Positions 45,069 through 56,619 of a DNA stretch of 64,000 nucleotides are shown here, piece after piece. A program made the position numbers and the translations under genes. Each line of letters begins with the position of its first letter. The stretch's first letter is position 1. Where the stretch lies: assembly GCF_004027225.2 (NCBI RefSeq), contig NC_044283.2, forward strand, positions 62,001-126,000, in the 5' to 3' direction. The DNA comes from Strigops habroptila. Taxonomy: Eukaryota; Chordata; Aves; Psittaciformes; Psittacidae. Under the pieces are notes generated by a model, which ran no database searches, was not told the origin of the DNA, and saw only the letters and a program-made list of their open reading frames with translations.

Positions 45069-48000
45069 TCAGAGGTGTGACAGGCGCTTGGACTTGGGCG
45101 GCGGCGGCGGCGGCGGCGACTTCGGGCTTTTGTTTCCATCCGCTGTGGGTGATGTGGTCACCTGCCAGTGGATGGGGCCGTTACCAGAGACTGGGGCCGT
45201 TACCGGGGGTGGGGCGGGGGCGCCGGGGCGGGCCGGGTGGTACCTTCCCTGCAGCAGCATCACTGGGCTCCAGGAAGGTCTCGTACACGGCGGGGCTGAT
45301 CTTGCGGGGCAGCGGCGGCGCTTTGCTGGCGCTCTTCACGCGGCCCCCGAAGCCGGTGGGGGACGGGGACGGGGACGGCCCTGCGGGGGGTGCGGGGGTC
45401 ACCCAGCGGGGAGCCTGCGGGGCCCGTGTGGGTGCCCAGGGCTGCCAGGGCCAGCTCCCTCCCGCCTGTGGGGCTGCAGTGCGGTCGGGTGCGAGCCAGC
45501 CGCGAGAGGCGAGCTGGCTCCTGCTGTGAGCTCAGCCCAGCACCAAGACCTGTCAGCACAAGGTCTGGGATCAACAATGCTCCGCGGGAAGCATTGGGTG
45601 GGAGACACTGGAGCCGCGTGGGATCTGCCTGTGCTCTTGGTACCCAGCGCTCCCTGCCTGCAGCGTCCTGCGGAGCCGGGCGAGGGGCTGAGGGTGCCTG
45701 TGCGGGGGATGCTCGTACCGCTCTGCTGGGGCAGGGGCACAGCCCTGCTCACGCCTATGGGGCTGCAGGGCCGGGGTTGGGGCGGTACCTGTGGGGCTGG
45801 GCTGGGCGCCGGCGCGGCTCAGCCCCGGCTGCTTCCCGGCGGAGCTGCTCTCGCCGATGTTGCTGGAGAGTCTCCGCTTCTCGTCCTGGGGTGCAGAGGG
45901 AGGTTCAGCACCGCGGGGGGGCACGGGCGGCATCGCAGGAGCCTCTGGCAGGGCTGGTGCTCCCCAGTAGCCCTGGGCTCCTGCCCTGTGCCCCCCACCC
46001 GCTGCTCCTGCCACCAGCACCCCGAGTCCCACCCGTGCTGGGGTCCCCGGTGCTGCAGGAGAGGGAACCCGGGAGGAGGGGAGGCACCGGGGCTGTGCTG
46101 AGCATCACCTTGGGCTCCGGCAGCTCCGAGATGGACTGGCGCAGGTCCTGCCACCGGTGCCCGAAGAAGATGCTGGAGCGGTTTTCCCTGCGCTCAGTCC
46201 TGCGCTCATCACTCTCGGTGGGTTTTGGAGTCGGGGAGGGCTCCATTCTGGGGAGCATTGGGGCTGGTCAGGGGCGGGCGGCAGGGGACGGGGAGCAGGG
46301 CTATGGCGTGCGCCAGCCAGACCCAGCACCGTCTCCACATGGGCCAGCAGGGATGGCTCAGGTGCCAGGGGAGCCTGGGGGCTGCACTCGGGGTGTCTCT
46401 GCTCCGTGCCCCCCACGTGGTGGCAGGACGAGCCCTCGGGATGTGCCTGGAGCACGGCAGTGGTCTGGGCAGAGGGGGGTGAGGGCGGCTCAGGGGCAGC
46501 AGGGAGGGGTGAGGGCGGGGGGGGGGGCTCGGGGCCGGTGCTCCCACCACAGCACTTGCCTGTCCTCACAGTGGCTCAGCCGGTCCCAGTCGGGGCCCCA
46601 GGCCATGGACCGGGGACGTCCGGTGCGCTGGTCCTCAAAGCAGACCTGAGGGCACAGGGAGAGGGGAGGGATGGGAGCGCAGAGCCCCCCGCGTCTGCCC
46701 TTGCTCTGCCGGGGCAGCAGCGCCCTCTGCCTGGGCTTGTGCCACCCCCCTAGGGCTGTCCCCCACCCAGGTCCCCCACACAGAGCCCCTCACCCTGTTG
46801 CAGCTCCAGCCCTGCAGGTTGGTCCCTGCTGCCCCAGACCTGCGCTGGCCTGCCCGGTGTCACCCGTGGGTGCCGTGCTCAGCACCCGGCACTCACCATC
46901 TCCCGCACCCCGTACTGGCTCTCCACCTTGGCCCGCAGCTGCACAAAGCACTGCTCCATGCGCTCGTGGAAGGGCCACAGGTCCTCTGTCACCTTCTGCC
47001 CGTGGAGCCGGATACCCTCTGCCAGAAGCGGCACCTGTGGGAGGACAGGGACAGGTCCACCAGGGTTGTGGGGTCCCCGGGCTGGGGACATTGGGGCCAG
47101 AGGGGTGCTGCGTGCTGTACCTGCCAGGCGATCAGGTCCTTCAGCTTCTCGATGTTCTCCTCATCCTCAGGGTGCTCCTGCAGGTAGGACTCCTGGAAAA
47201 AGGCCTGCAAGGAGCTGGCTCAGCACCACCGAGGGGCTGGCTCAGCCCCACACAGGCAGGGGACAGATCAGCACCCATGTCCTCACCGTCTCGTACTTGG
47301 CAAAGCCCCCCATGACAGCAGGGTCTACGATGCCGCTGAGCAGCATGGAAAGCGGGTTGATGGGCAGGCCGGGGTCCTGCTGGTGCCGGTTGATCTCGCT
47401 CATGATCTTCTCATTGGTTTTCATCATGGTCTCGATGGCGTTTTCCAGCGGGGAGATGATGGTCTGCGCCCGGGAGGGGAGGTCACAGCCACCTGCCCAG
47501 TGACCTGCCTGGCCTGGGCAGGGTGGCAGCGAGGGCCCTCCCCAGCCCCAGGGCTGCTCATCTCATGCCACGACACCCCTTGGCCACTGGCACCAGCTCC
47601 TGGAGCCGAGCTGAGGGCTCAGGAGGAGGTGCTGGAAGTGCTGGTCCTGGCGTGGAGCAGAGGCTGCAGCAGGGCCAGTCCTGCAGGCAAGAGGCTGCAG
47701 GCCAGGAGGTGGACGTGGCAGCGCTCGTGCAGCCCCTGCGCTCAGCACACCCGTAACAGCCCAGCCAGGGCATTCCTGTGTCCTCATCCCACAGCGCCTG
47801 ACCCGCGCTGGGCACCTCCCCTGACAGGGCTGTGAAACCCACACATGGAGCTGCTGGAACTCCTCCAGCGCCGCTGCTGCTCCCACACGAGGTCTCCTGC
47901 TCCCCACGGAGGAGATGGGCCCCGCGGTGGGTGAGCCCACAGACCGGGCCCTGTCACCGGGTCCGTGCTACCGGCACCAGCCGGGGAGCGCCGGGGGGTC

Positions 48001-51000
48001 TCCGTGCCCACGGTCAGCAGCGACCCCTCCCTGTGGCCGGGGTACGTGGCCTGGGACAGCATTCCCTGCGGCACTGGCCCAAGGTCAGCCCTGGGGCAGG
48101 GGGGGTCAAGGCGATGCCAAAGGGGGGTCATCCCCAGTGACCGGCAGCGGTGGCAGCCAGGCTCTGTGCTCGCACCCGCTCTTGCAGGCAGAGCTGGACC
48201 CGCTCTTCCGCTGGCACTGATCTGAGCCCCGCGCACAAAGCACCACAGGAGCAAGCTGGGAGCTCGGGGGCTTGAGTGCTGGGGGGCTGGCTGGGTCTGG
48301 TTTGCACCGAGAGCCGGGGCTGGCGGGGCAGGGGCAGGGGCAGGACACGCTCCTGCACCCGGGCTCAAGCTGCTGGAAGGGGGGAGGAGGGGGTCAGCAC
48401 CCCCGCCTGGGTCTGTGTGATGCAGTGGGGGAGGAATGCCCTGGGAGGGTCCCGCTGCCCCCGAACCCCCTCACCGTGGTGGTGGAGGTCACTGCGAACC
48501 ACCGGAGGATGCCGGGCAGGGGATAGGCTGTCAGGAAGGTCGTCCGCTCAATCCACATGTTCTGTGGGAAGGGATGGGGTCGTCCCAGCACCCTGGGACA
48601 ACCCATGGGGCAGGGGGCTCCCACCTCCCTGCCCCATGGGCATGGGACCACCACTGCCTCCACTCCATCCCTCCCCTCATCTCCCTTTCACCCCCCTCCT
48701 CTGGACACTTGGCTCCTCACAGGCCCCCCTGGCCGGGGTCCCACAGCACTCACTGCAAACTCATTGTCTGGGTCCTTTGGGCCTTTCTTGAAGGGCCGTG
48801 AGTAGTTGAACCTCTGGACGTGGTTGGCCCTGTAGAAACTGGAGGGCGGGAAGGGCAGACAGTGGGAGAGGTCCGTGTTTGCCCCTTCCCACGTGGAGCA
48901 GGGCGGGAGCAGCCACTCCGTGCCAGGACACTCACTTGGTGATCTGCTCGGGGATGCTCCGGTCCTTGAACCGGCCCTTGGCTTCCTCCGCTGGCTGCAC
49001 GGTGAAACACTGGATGTCTGCGGGAGTGAAGGAGCCACCAGCACCACGTGGGGACACGTGGGGCTGTGTGAGGGCACCCACATGGGGGCAATGGCCCAAG
49101 AACCAGCCCTCCCGCCAAGTCCCTGCTAAGAGAATCCCTCCCGCCCAGCCCATGCTTGGAGGATACACTGTCCTGGGGAGCTGGTGATGTCCTGCCCGGG
49201 GGGACACGTGCTCTTGAGCCTCTCGGCGCTGGGGAAGGGGCTCAGCAGCCGCAGCTCAAAGTCCTCCCGGCGCTCGTACTCCTTGCCCCGGTAGATGAAG
49301 ACCTTGTTCTGCAGGGGGGGAGGAGGTGGCCTGTCCCTTCTGAGAAAAACATTGCCCCACACCCAGCAGCAGGGGGAGAAAGGAATTGAGGCATGTGGAG
49401 GTGATGGGTGAAGCCAACACAGCCTCACTAAGGGCAAACCGTGCCTGCCAAATCTGGCGGCCTCCTGTGACAGGGTTACAGTGTTGGTGGATAAGGGAAA
49501 GGCAACTGACATCAACTGACTGGCCTTGTTCAAGGCATGTGGCACTGTCCTGCACAGCACCCTTGTTTCTAAGCTGGAGAAACAAGGATTTAATGGATGG
49601 ACCACTCTGTAGATAAGGAACTGGCTGGACAGTCGCGTTCAAAGAGTAGAGCTGTTGGAATGAGTCCAGAGGAGGCCACCGAGATGGCCTCCAGAGGGGC
49701 TACAGAAAACCTGGAGAGGGGCTTTAGCCAAGAGCCTGCAAGGACAGGACAAGGGGGAGCCTGCCAGAGGGAGATTGAGATAAGCCCATGAGAAGGGGCA
49801 GGGCTGGGACCCGCGGCACCCCCGGCTCCTGTGGCCGCAGCACGGGGACACTCACCCTCAGGAACGGGGGGAAGCCCTGCCCATAATAGCCCACAGCGAA
49901 GTAATCCGGGCTGGGCCGCAGCACCTTCAGGATCTTCTCGTAGAACCCGGCTTCCCGCTGCTGCAGGAGAGGGGCAGGAATGGGGACAGGATGGAACCGG
50001 CCATGGAGCAGGAGCACTGCAGCCCCCCCCCCCCGGCTCTTAGCTGATGTCACTCACCAGGATGTCGCTCAGCAGCTCGTAGTCAAAGACCTCGCTCTCG
50101 TACTGCTCCGCCAGCTCCTTGCAGATGTGGATGGCCTCTTCCCACATCTGCAGGAGATGGAGCTGGGGGTGAGCTGGAGCAGGGGACACTGGGGCTTCCA
50201 GAGGAGACCAGCCCCATCTGCAGTGAGGGTGGGGGGCTAGTCGTCCAGCTGGGTACAGGTGGCAGCAGCAGGACTTGGCTTCCCACCATCTCCAGCCCTT
50301 GAGCCCCCCAGCACGGGCAATCCTGCTCCTGGGGTGTCCCAGCTGCTGGCCCCAGGCAGTACGAGGGCTGGGGGCTGAGACTGCATGGGATACGATGGGA
50401 CGGAATGAGGTGGGATTGGATGGGATGGGACAGGATGGAACAGAATGGAGTGGGATGAGAGGGGGTGGGTAAGGGTGGGATGGGGTGGAAAGGGAGAGGG
50501 TGGGGTAGGATGGTGGCACAGGGGGAAGCACAGCCTCAGCAGCTGGGCGGTGTGGGTGAACCGTCCATCCCGGGCTCGCTGCAGGGCAGCTCCAGCCCCA
50601 CCACAGCGGTGGGGAGGAAGGTTGGGCCGGGATGGGGCTGGGGGCTCAGAGCGGGAGGCAGCGGTGGGCAGGGACACCCGTGTGGCAGCAGGAGGGGGCA
50701 GCCGCGGCACGGCCGTGCTCACCTTGCCCTGGTCGAAGTAGCGGATGATCTGGTTGTAAAGCGCCTCCTTGAGCTGGCGCTGGGTGCGCAGCCCGGGCCC
50801 GTGCGCGCCCTGCACCGGCGCCGTGGTCGCCTCGTCCGACCACTGCAAGGAGCAGCGGGACCCCGTCAGGCCGAGTCCCGGCGGCCCCGCGGCCCTGCGG
50901 CCCCTGTGCCCACCTTGAGCAGCCGCGCGTGCAGCAGCAGCGTGTAGGCGCCCTCCGTGTAGTTCTCGTAGCTGATGTGCAGGTCCCTCAGCTTGTACAG

Positions 51001-54000
51001 GTACCTGGGAGCGAGGGCGCGGGGGGCAGCCCCGCACACGCCCCTCGTCAGCTCCTGCATCCCCACCCGAGTCCCGCGGCCGCGCAGTGACGGGCAGGGG
51101 CAGCCCCAGGACCCTCACCCCGGCCATCCTCTCCCCGGCCGTGCTCACCTGATGTACATGGCCTGGCGGCCGATCTCCTTGTAGAAGTTCTGGGAAGAGC
51201 AGACGAGGCCATTTGAGTGGTCCCGGGAGAGGCCGATGCCCCCACCCCCCCACCCCCCATGTGCTGTGCTGGGTCATGGTGCTGCTGGGACCGTCCCCAC
51301 CGGCTCAGACCCACATGGTGCCTCCCAGCAGCTGCCTCCCAGCAGCTGCCTGCCAGGGGCACCGGGTCTGGCACCGTGCACACCCCATCCCCGCTGTGCC
51401 GGGGGCCCAGGGGAGATGTGGGGCTGAGCCCTGGGGTGGGAGGCACGGGGCAGGTGCCCACCAGCAGGTTGACAGTGCAGATCATGCTGTAGGTCTTGTT
51501 CTCATCGTTCCTCACGGCCCGGTAGTCGAGGAGCCGCTCCAGGAGCCCCGTCACCAGCGCCACAAAGCTCTGCCCAGGCTTGGCCAGCTCGCGGTGTCCC
51601 TGGCAGCAGCTCAGCAGGCTGGGGAGGGCAGGAGGTGATGGTGTCACTGTGCTCAGCCACGGCCCTGCTCCCTGCACTGCGGAGAGGGGGGGCAGGAGGG
51701 GCAGCAGCAAGAGAGAGCAAACCCCGTGCTCATGGAGGAGAGAGCTGAGAGCTTCATCTGCCTGGCACATGGGTCTGTGATGGGCATCACAGGGCAGGAG
51801 CAAGGCCTGGGCAGGGCAGGGGCATTGCTGGGGCAGAAGCGATTGCTGGGTCAGGGGCATTGCTGGGGCAGGGGCATTGCCGGGGCAGCAGTGGTGTGCA
51901 AGGGGCACATAATGCTGCTGGGGCAGGAGTTTTCCTCCCCCCAGGTCCCACCCCAGGTCAGAGCACACTGGGGAGCAGGCTGGCTGAGGCGGTGTGGGGC
52001 TCAGGAGGACAGCAGAGGCTCAGGGGGGCTGTGGGGATATCCCTGCACACTCACATGCTCTCGAAAAGCTGCTTGTACTGCTCGTCACCACGGCCACCCT
52101 CCACCTCAGTGTCCAAGTGCCGCAGGATCTCATCCTCGAACTGCAGAGACGCGTGTGAGCAGCACCGGGAGCTGGGATGTGTGGCGCTGGGGCCGTGGGG
52201 CTGCAGCACTGGGGAAGGAGGCTCCCAACAGCCCCAGGCTCAGCCACTGCAGCCCCTTCCCCAAGGACTCCCGGCACTGAGGGGTCCCTGTCCCCCCGCC
52301 CTGCTGTGGGTGGGTCCCCCACACTGCCCCGGCATGGACAGGACCTCATCCTGCTCTCTGCTCACTCACTTTCTCCCCAGTCCCAGTCCCGCTCCTGTAT
52401 GAGCCCTATAGAATCATAGAATGGTTTGGGTTGGAAAGGACCTTAAGCTCATCCAGTTCCAGTCCCCTGCCATGGGCAGGGAGCCCTCACATCAGGCCAT
52501 ATTGCCCAAGACTCTGTCCAACCTGGCCTTGAACACTGCCAGGGATGGGGCAGTCACAGCTTCTCTGGGCACCCTGTGCCAGCGCCTCAGCACCCTCACA
52601 GGGAAGAGCTTCTGCCTCAGAGCTCATCTCAATCTCCCCTCGGGCAGGTTAAAGCCATTCCCCTTGGCCTGTCCCTACAGGCCCTTGTCCAAAGCCCCTC
52701 TCCAGGTTTCCTGGAGCCCCTTTAGGCACTGGAGCTGCTCTAAGGTCTCCCCTTCAGGAGCCTTCTCTTCTCCAGGCTGCCCCAGCCCAGCTCTCTCAGC
52801 CTGGCTCCAGAGCAGAGCTGCTCCAGCCCTCGCAGCATCTCTATGTCCCTCCCTGCTGCAGCCCCACACCTATGATGAGAGCAGGAGGTTCAGCATCAAC
52901 TCCACCACCCCAGGAGGGATGGTCCCGCGGGTGAGCGGCAGGGTCCAGCGCCAGCACCCACCTGGGCAAAGCTGCGGGTGAGCTGGTACTCGCAGAGCAT
53001 CATATCGAAGAAGATGGGGATGGTGGCCTTGCGCAGCTCCGGCTCCGGCACCAGCGTCATCTCCAGGATGGGGCCCACCATGCCTGGGATGAACTCAATC
53101 TTGTGGGGGCCTGGGAATGGGAATGGGATTGGGAATGGAAAAGGGAAAGAGAAGGCCAGGCTGTGGGCAGACACCAGCCCAGAGAGGAGGGACTGCCTGC
53201 AGGGAGTGAGGGCTCAAAGCTGGTCACAGTGCTGTGGGCTCAGTCACCACAGCTTTGCATGGCTGCAGATGGCACATCCCACAGGCTCACACATCCCTCC
53301 CTGCACATCCCAGAGCATCCCACAGGCTCACTCATCCCTCTCTGCATACACCAGAGCATTCCCCAGGCTCTCACGTCTGCTGAGCCTCATCCCTGCTGGC
53401 TCGCACACCCTGCTTATGCCTGCAGCCCCGATGCCTCCCACTGGGAGCATCCCACCCCCCAGCACCATTGCAGGGGAAGTGCTGGTGACCGCCAGCCCAC
53501 AGACCCTCGCCAAGCCCCCATGGCCACGCCGTGGCTCACCGAGGTTGTACCACATGTCCCGAATGGAAGCTCCAATGGTGGCTCTCATGTCCCCGTACCT
53601 GCCAGGACAGCTTTGGTCAGCACAGCGCTGCAGCCGGGCGCAGCACCCAGAGTAGGATGTGATCCAAGCACAGCCCAACCAGCTCACACCAAACCCTGGC
53701 CCCACAGCGGAGCAGCCAGGGGGGACAGCGCCCGAAGTGGAGCTAGAGAGCCCAGCCCCACGGTGCTGCCACAGGGCAGGGGCAGCTGGAGGAGCTGAGG
53801 GCAACTCACTTGGCCAGGATGCTGCTGCGCTTGGCCTGGGAGAAATTTTCCAGCTGTAGCGAGTCCTGGGTCAGGAAAGCCACGGCCAAGTGGAAATAGT
53901 TGTTCCAAAGCTGCAGTGGGGACAGGGCAGGGGTGGCACAAGGGGCCGGGGGCAGCGTCGGGGAAATGCCAGGTCCCCTCGCCCTTGGCTGGAGCAGCGC

Positions 54001-54902
54001 CGCTCACCTGCAGCTCGAAGCTGTCGTCGCTCAGGAACATCTCTGTCAGGGTGGTGGCAAACTGGTTGATGGTGCGCAGGAACTCCCTGTGGGTGACGGG
54101 GACAGTGGCTCTGCCTGCCCCACTGCTGCTGCACTGGCCCTGTGCAAGGGCATCCCCCCGGTGCCATGGGGTGTCCAGCAACAGCTCCCCACTGCCCCGG
54201 GAGCCCCCAGGCCCACTGATGGGGCTGCAGCTGGGGCTGGACTGTCCCAGGGCAGAGCAGAAGGCATCCAGAGCTGCCCTGAGCTGGACCCAGGGTGCTG
54301 GAGGGGGCTTGGAGGGGGCTGAGTGAGCCTTAGGCTCCGTGCTCCGGTGTCTGGGTGCCCTGTGCCCCAGTGAGGTGCCCCAGGTCCAACATCCCCACAT
54401 GGGCCCCTGCGAGCCCAGGGGTCCTCACCGGTTCTGCACCATGTTCATCACCATCCAGTCAGACGGGTACACTGTCTTGCCAATCAGGTCCTTGAAGAGG
54501 ATGAAGGTCTCCATGAGGAAATCCTGCCGGGAAGGAGATGTCAGGAGCTGGGCTCGACCCTGATGCCCTCCTGGGGTGATGCTGTGCTGGGTGCCAGGGC
54601 TGGGAGCAGCCTCACCACCCACCAGCTTCACCTCCATGGAGCAGGGATTAGGGCTCTGCCGGGGCTCAGGGCGGGTGGCACTGGTGCTGGGTACCCAGAT
54701 ACAGGCACTGGGACCAGTGGGATGCCCCAGCCAAGACATGGGGTGGAGAGACAGGGGGTGCCCCTGATGGAGGGCCCGGCTCACTGTGTGGGGCAGCACT
54801 CACCATCAGCTCGGCCCGGGAGGGGAACGCCTTGATATAGGAGCTGTAATGGTCCATGTCCATCTGGCTCAGGATGGCAGCCATGCAGGCCACGTAGTGA
54901 CT
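45069..54902 (-). CDS. DOCK-A family Rac exchange factor (DOCK1/2/5-related), C-terminal half
   Basis: Rac guanine-nucleotide exchange factor. Exon pieces (5' to 3'): 54902-54804, 54523-54429, 54086-54008, 53910-53810, 53598-53540, 53110-52962, 52140-52055, 51618-51462, 51189-51149, 51004-50914, 50842-50723, 50147-50058, 49960-49856, 49308-49167, 49017-48936, 48838-48754, 48561-48475, 47463-47287, 47204-47121, 47034-46897, 46645-46560, 46247-46109, 45885-45789, 45380-45244, 45161-45069. All phases agree: 873 codons with stop. It contains [19 protein letters not shown], and the full DHR-2 catalytic region ([52 protein letters not shown]). The C-terminus has proline-rich motifs ([16 protein letters not shown]) of the type that bind CRK. 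It feels closest to DOCK2. No exon for the SH3 or DHR-1 regions was found to 64,000. Confidence 0.9.
49385..49790 (+). mobile_element. CR1 LINE with reverse-transcriptase segment
   Basis: Antisense within a DOCK-like intron. The left part (49,470-49,640) matches the CR1 ORF2 stretch around GTTGGTGGATAAGGGAAAGG and GGATTTAATGGATGGACCAC. It jumps to 3'-end sequence (GAGGAGGCCACCGAGATGGC, GGACAGGACAAGGGGGAGCC), so the copy has an internal deletion. It is too decayed to code. Confidence 0.8.
50380..50512. repeat. GGGAT-rich simple repeat
   Basis: Irregular array of GGGAT/GGAAT/GGGTA units in a DOCK-like intron. A shorter (GGGAT)n run occurs at 21,308-21,332, between the two alternative LOXL3 exons. 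Confidence 0.75.
52405..52870 (-). mobile_element. CR1 LINE 3' fragment, reverse orientation
   Basis: The cleanest copy in the window. The + strand begins TAGAATCATAGAATGGTTTG and GGTTGGAAAGGACCTTAAGC, then GTCCAACCTGGCCTTGAACA, TCTCTGGGCACCCTGTGCCA, CCTTGGCCTGTCCCTACAGG and CTTCTCTTCTCCAGGCTGCC. Low divergence from the remembered consensus suggests a comparatively recent insertion. It lies in a DOCK-like intron. Confidence 0.9.
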
Positions 54903-54904
54903 CT

Positions 54905-56600
54905 GTGGGACAGGAGCTGGTGAGGCACTGCCGGGGCCCCATGGGGTGTGCTGGGGATGGGGTCCCATGGTTGGCACTGTGGGGTGCACTGGGGGGTTCC
55001 GAATGCCTGCCCATGTTCCTCCAGCCGGTCTGTACCCCAGATCCCCGGCTGCCCTGGGGTGTCCCTCATGGTCCCCTCCTTCCTGGGTCTTCGTACCTCT
55101 CCTGCCCACTGAACCCTGTCTCCTGCAGCCAGCCGTTCCTCTGCCAGCCCCTCACAGCCTGCTCAGGGGTGGGACAGTGCTGTGCTGCAGGGGGGACGCA
55201 GGGTCCCCAACTGCACGTTGGCTGCGGATAGTCTGTAATGTTTAAGCAATTTAAGGCTCTGTGTGGATGGAAGGGCCTTTTGAAAGGCAAGTAGCTCCAT
55301 TCCGGAGGCTGATGTGTCTGGAGTGCCTCTGGCAAAGGGCCCCAAACTGAGCCATTAACTCCATTCCTGTTCTGCGTGCTCCCGGCTCTGTCGAGAGGAG
55401 CAGCAGCGCCGCCTGAGCAGGATTCCTGAATGCAGGATGAGAGGGGCCGTGCCCGACCCCCACACTGTGCTCAGTTGCTCTCATGAACCGGAGGCGCGGG
55501 TGCTGCTCCCACAGCGGTTCCTCTCCCATTAGCTCATTACAACGTTTTCTTGGCGATGCCTCTAAGGTGGATGGGTCTGCGATAGGTTTTGCTCCTGGGA
55601 CAAAGCTACAGGGAACTCCCCAGGGCGCTGAGCAGCAATTGAAGCCCGAAAGCCAACGAGGTCAGAGCCTCGGGTCACCGCTGTGTGTGTGAGAAGCAGC
55701 TCCGAGCCCCCAAATGGCATTGTAGGAGTCTGTATCCCAGGAGCATCCCCGGGGATGCAGCAGCCCTGGTCCAGCCCCGCAGCAGGGTCAGCGCATGGCA
55801 AAGCTGCCGCTGCCGGCACCACCGCCCCGCCAGGGCCAGGGTGCTGTCACCCCACGGGCAGTGGGGCTGGGGAGCTCCCAGGGAAGGGCTGCAGCACACG
55901 GCAGCGGTGTGCAGGGGAGCACCGTGCCCCAGCCCTGGACATATGCAGGGAACTATCTTGCGAGAAGCAAATGGACAAAACCCCAGCAGGTCCCAGTCCT
56001 GGAGCACGCGGGTGGAGGCACCGGCACAGACCTGAGGCTCCCTGCTGAACGCTCTCAGCAGCACCAGCAGCATCTCCATACAGGGCACCCGCGCAGGCAC
56101 GACAGGGATCCTGCAGAGGCATCAGAGCCTCAGCGAGTACAACTTGCCCGCGAAGCTGGAGGTGATTCACTCCCTCCTCTTCAATACTGGCCTGCTGCAG
56201 GACTCGTTCGGCAGCGGCGGATGTCCTCACTGCAAGCTAAGTACCGGCAAAGTGCTGCCACAAACCCATCCACGGTCCCTGGGCATCCGTGTGCGCGATG
56301 CCGTGGAGCACCGGTCTCGGGAGGACCTCATAGTAGGAGCTGGGGCTGCTCCCACTGATAGATCCCAGCTGTGCAGCCACTGCAGGAGCAGCCTGAGCCC
56401 TCACCAAGGTTCTGGGGTCCATTTCTCGCGTACAGACAGGCGTGCAGCCCCGGGACAGCCGGTAGGACCACCGGAAGGACTGGCTCCCAGCTGGGGAAGA
56501 GGGTCTGTGGTCCCCCGGGGAATGCTGCTGTCCCACCCGGGGCTCCCCAGCTCCGGGACCCGCCGCCGGAGGGTCCCACAGCCCACGGGCACGCTGCCTG
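54905..56600. other. No recognisable exon upstream of the first DOCK-like exon
   Basis: 1.7 kb scanned on the - strand for continuation of the DOCK chain (the armadillo-like part before the first visible exon); none found. Short open frames occur on both strands near 56,040-56,350, but they match no family I know and lack matching splice phases. Confidence 0.45.
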
Positions 56601-56619
56601 CACCGGTGATGGCGGGAAG

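Noticed and set aside
44113-46649. Long + strand open frames (662 and 419 codons).
   Set aside because: They overlap the last DOCK-like exons, the 3' UTR minisatellite and introns on the opposite strand, and have no family resemblance. They result from GC-rich, stop-poor sequence.
45069-54902. Assignment to DOCK5 or DOCK2 themselves.
   Set aside because: DOCK2-like features are seen, but the neighbours are AUP1/HTRA2/LOXL3 and not the 5q35 or 8p21 genes. Without alignment I leave it as a DOCK-A paralogue.
55675-56360. Open frames on both strands near 56.1 kb, for example LPAKLEVIHSLLFNTGLLQD on + and VPCMEMLLVLLRAF on -.
   Set aside because: Considered as an upstream DOCK exon or an unknown gene. 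Neither matches remembered DOCK sequence, and splice phases do not connect with the exon at 54,902.
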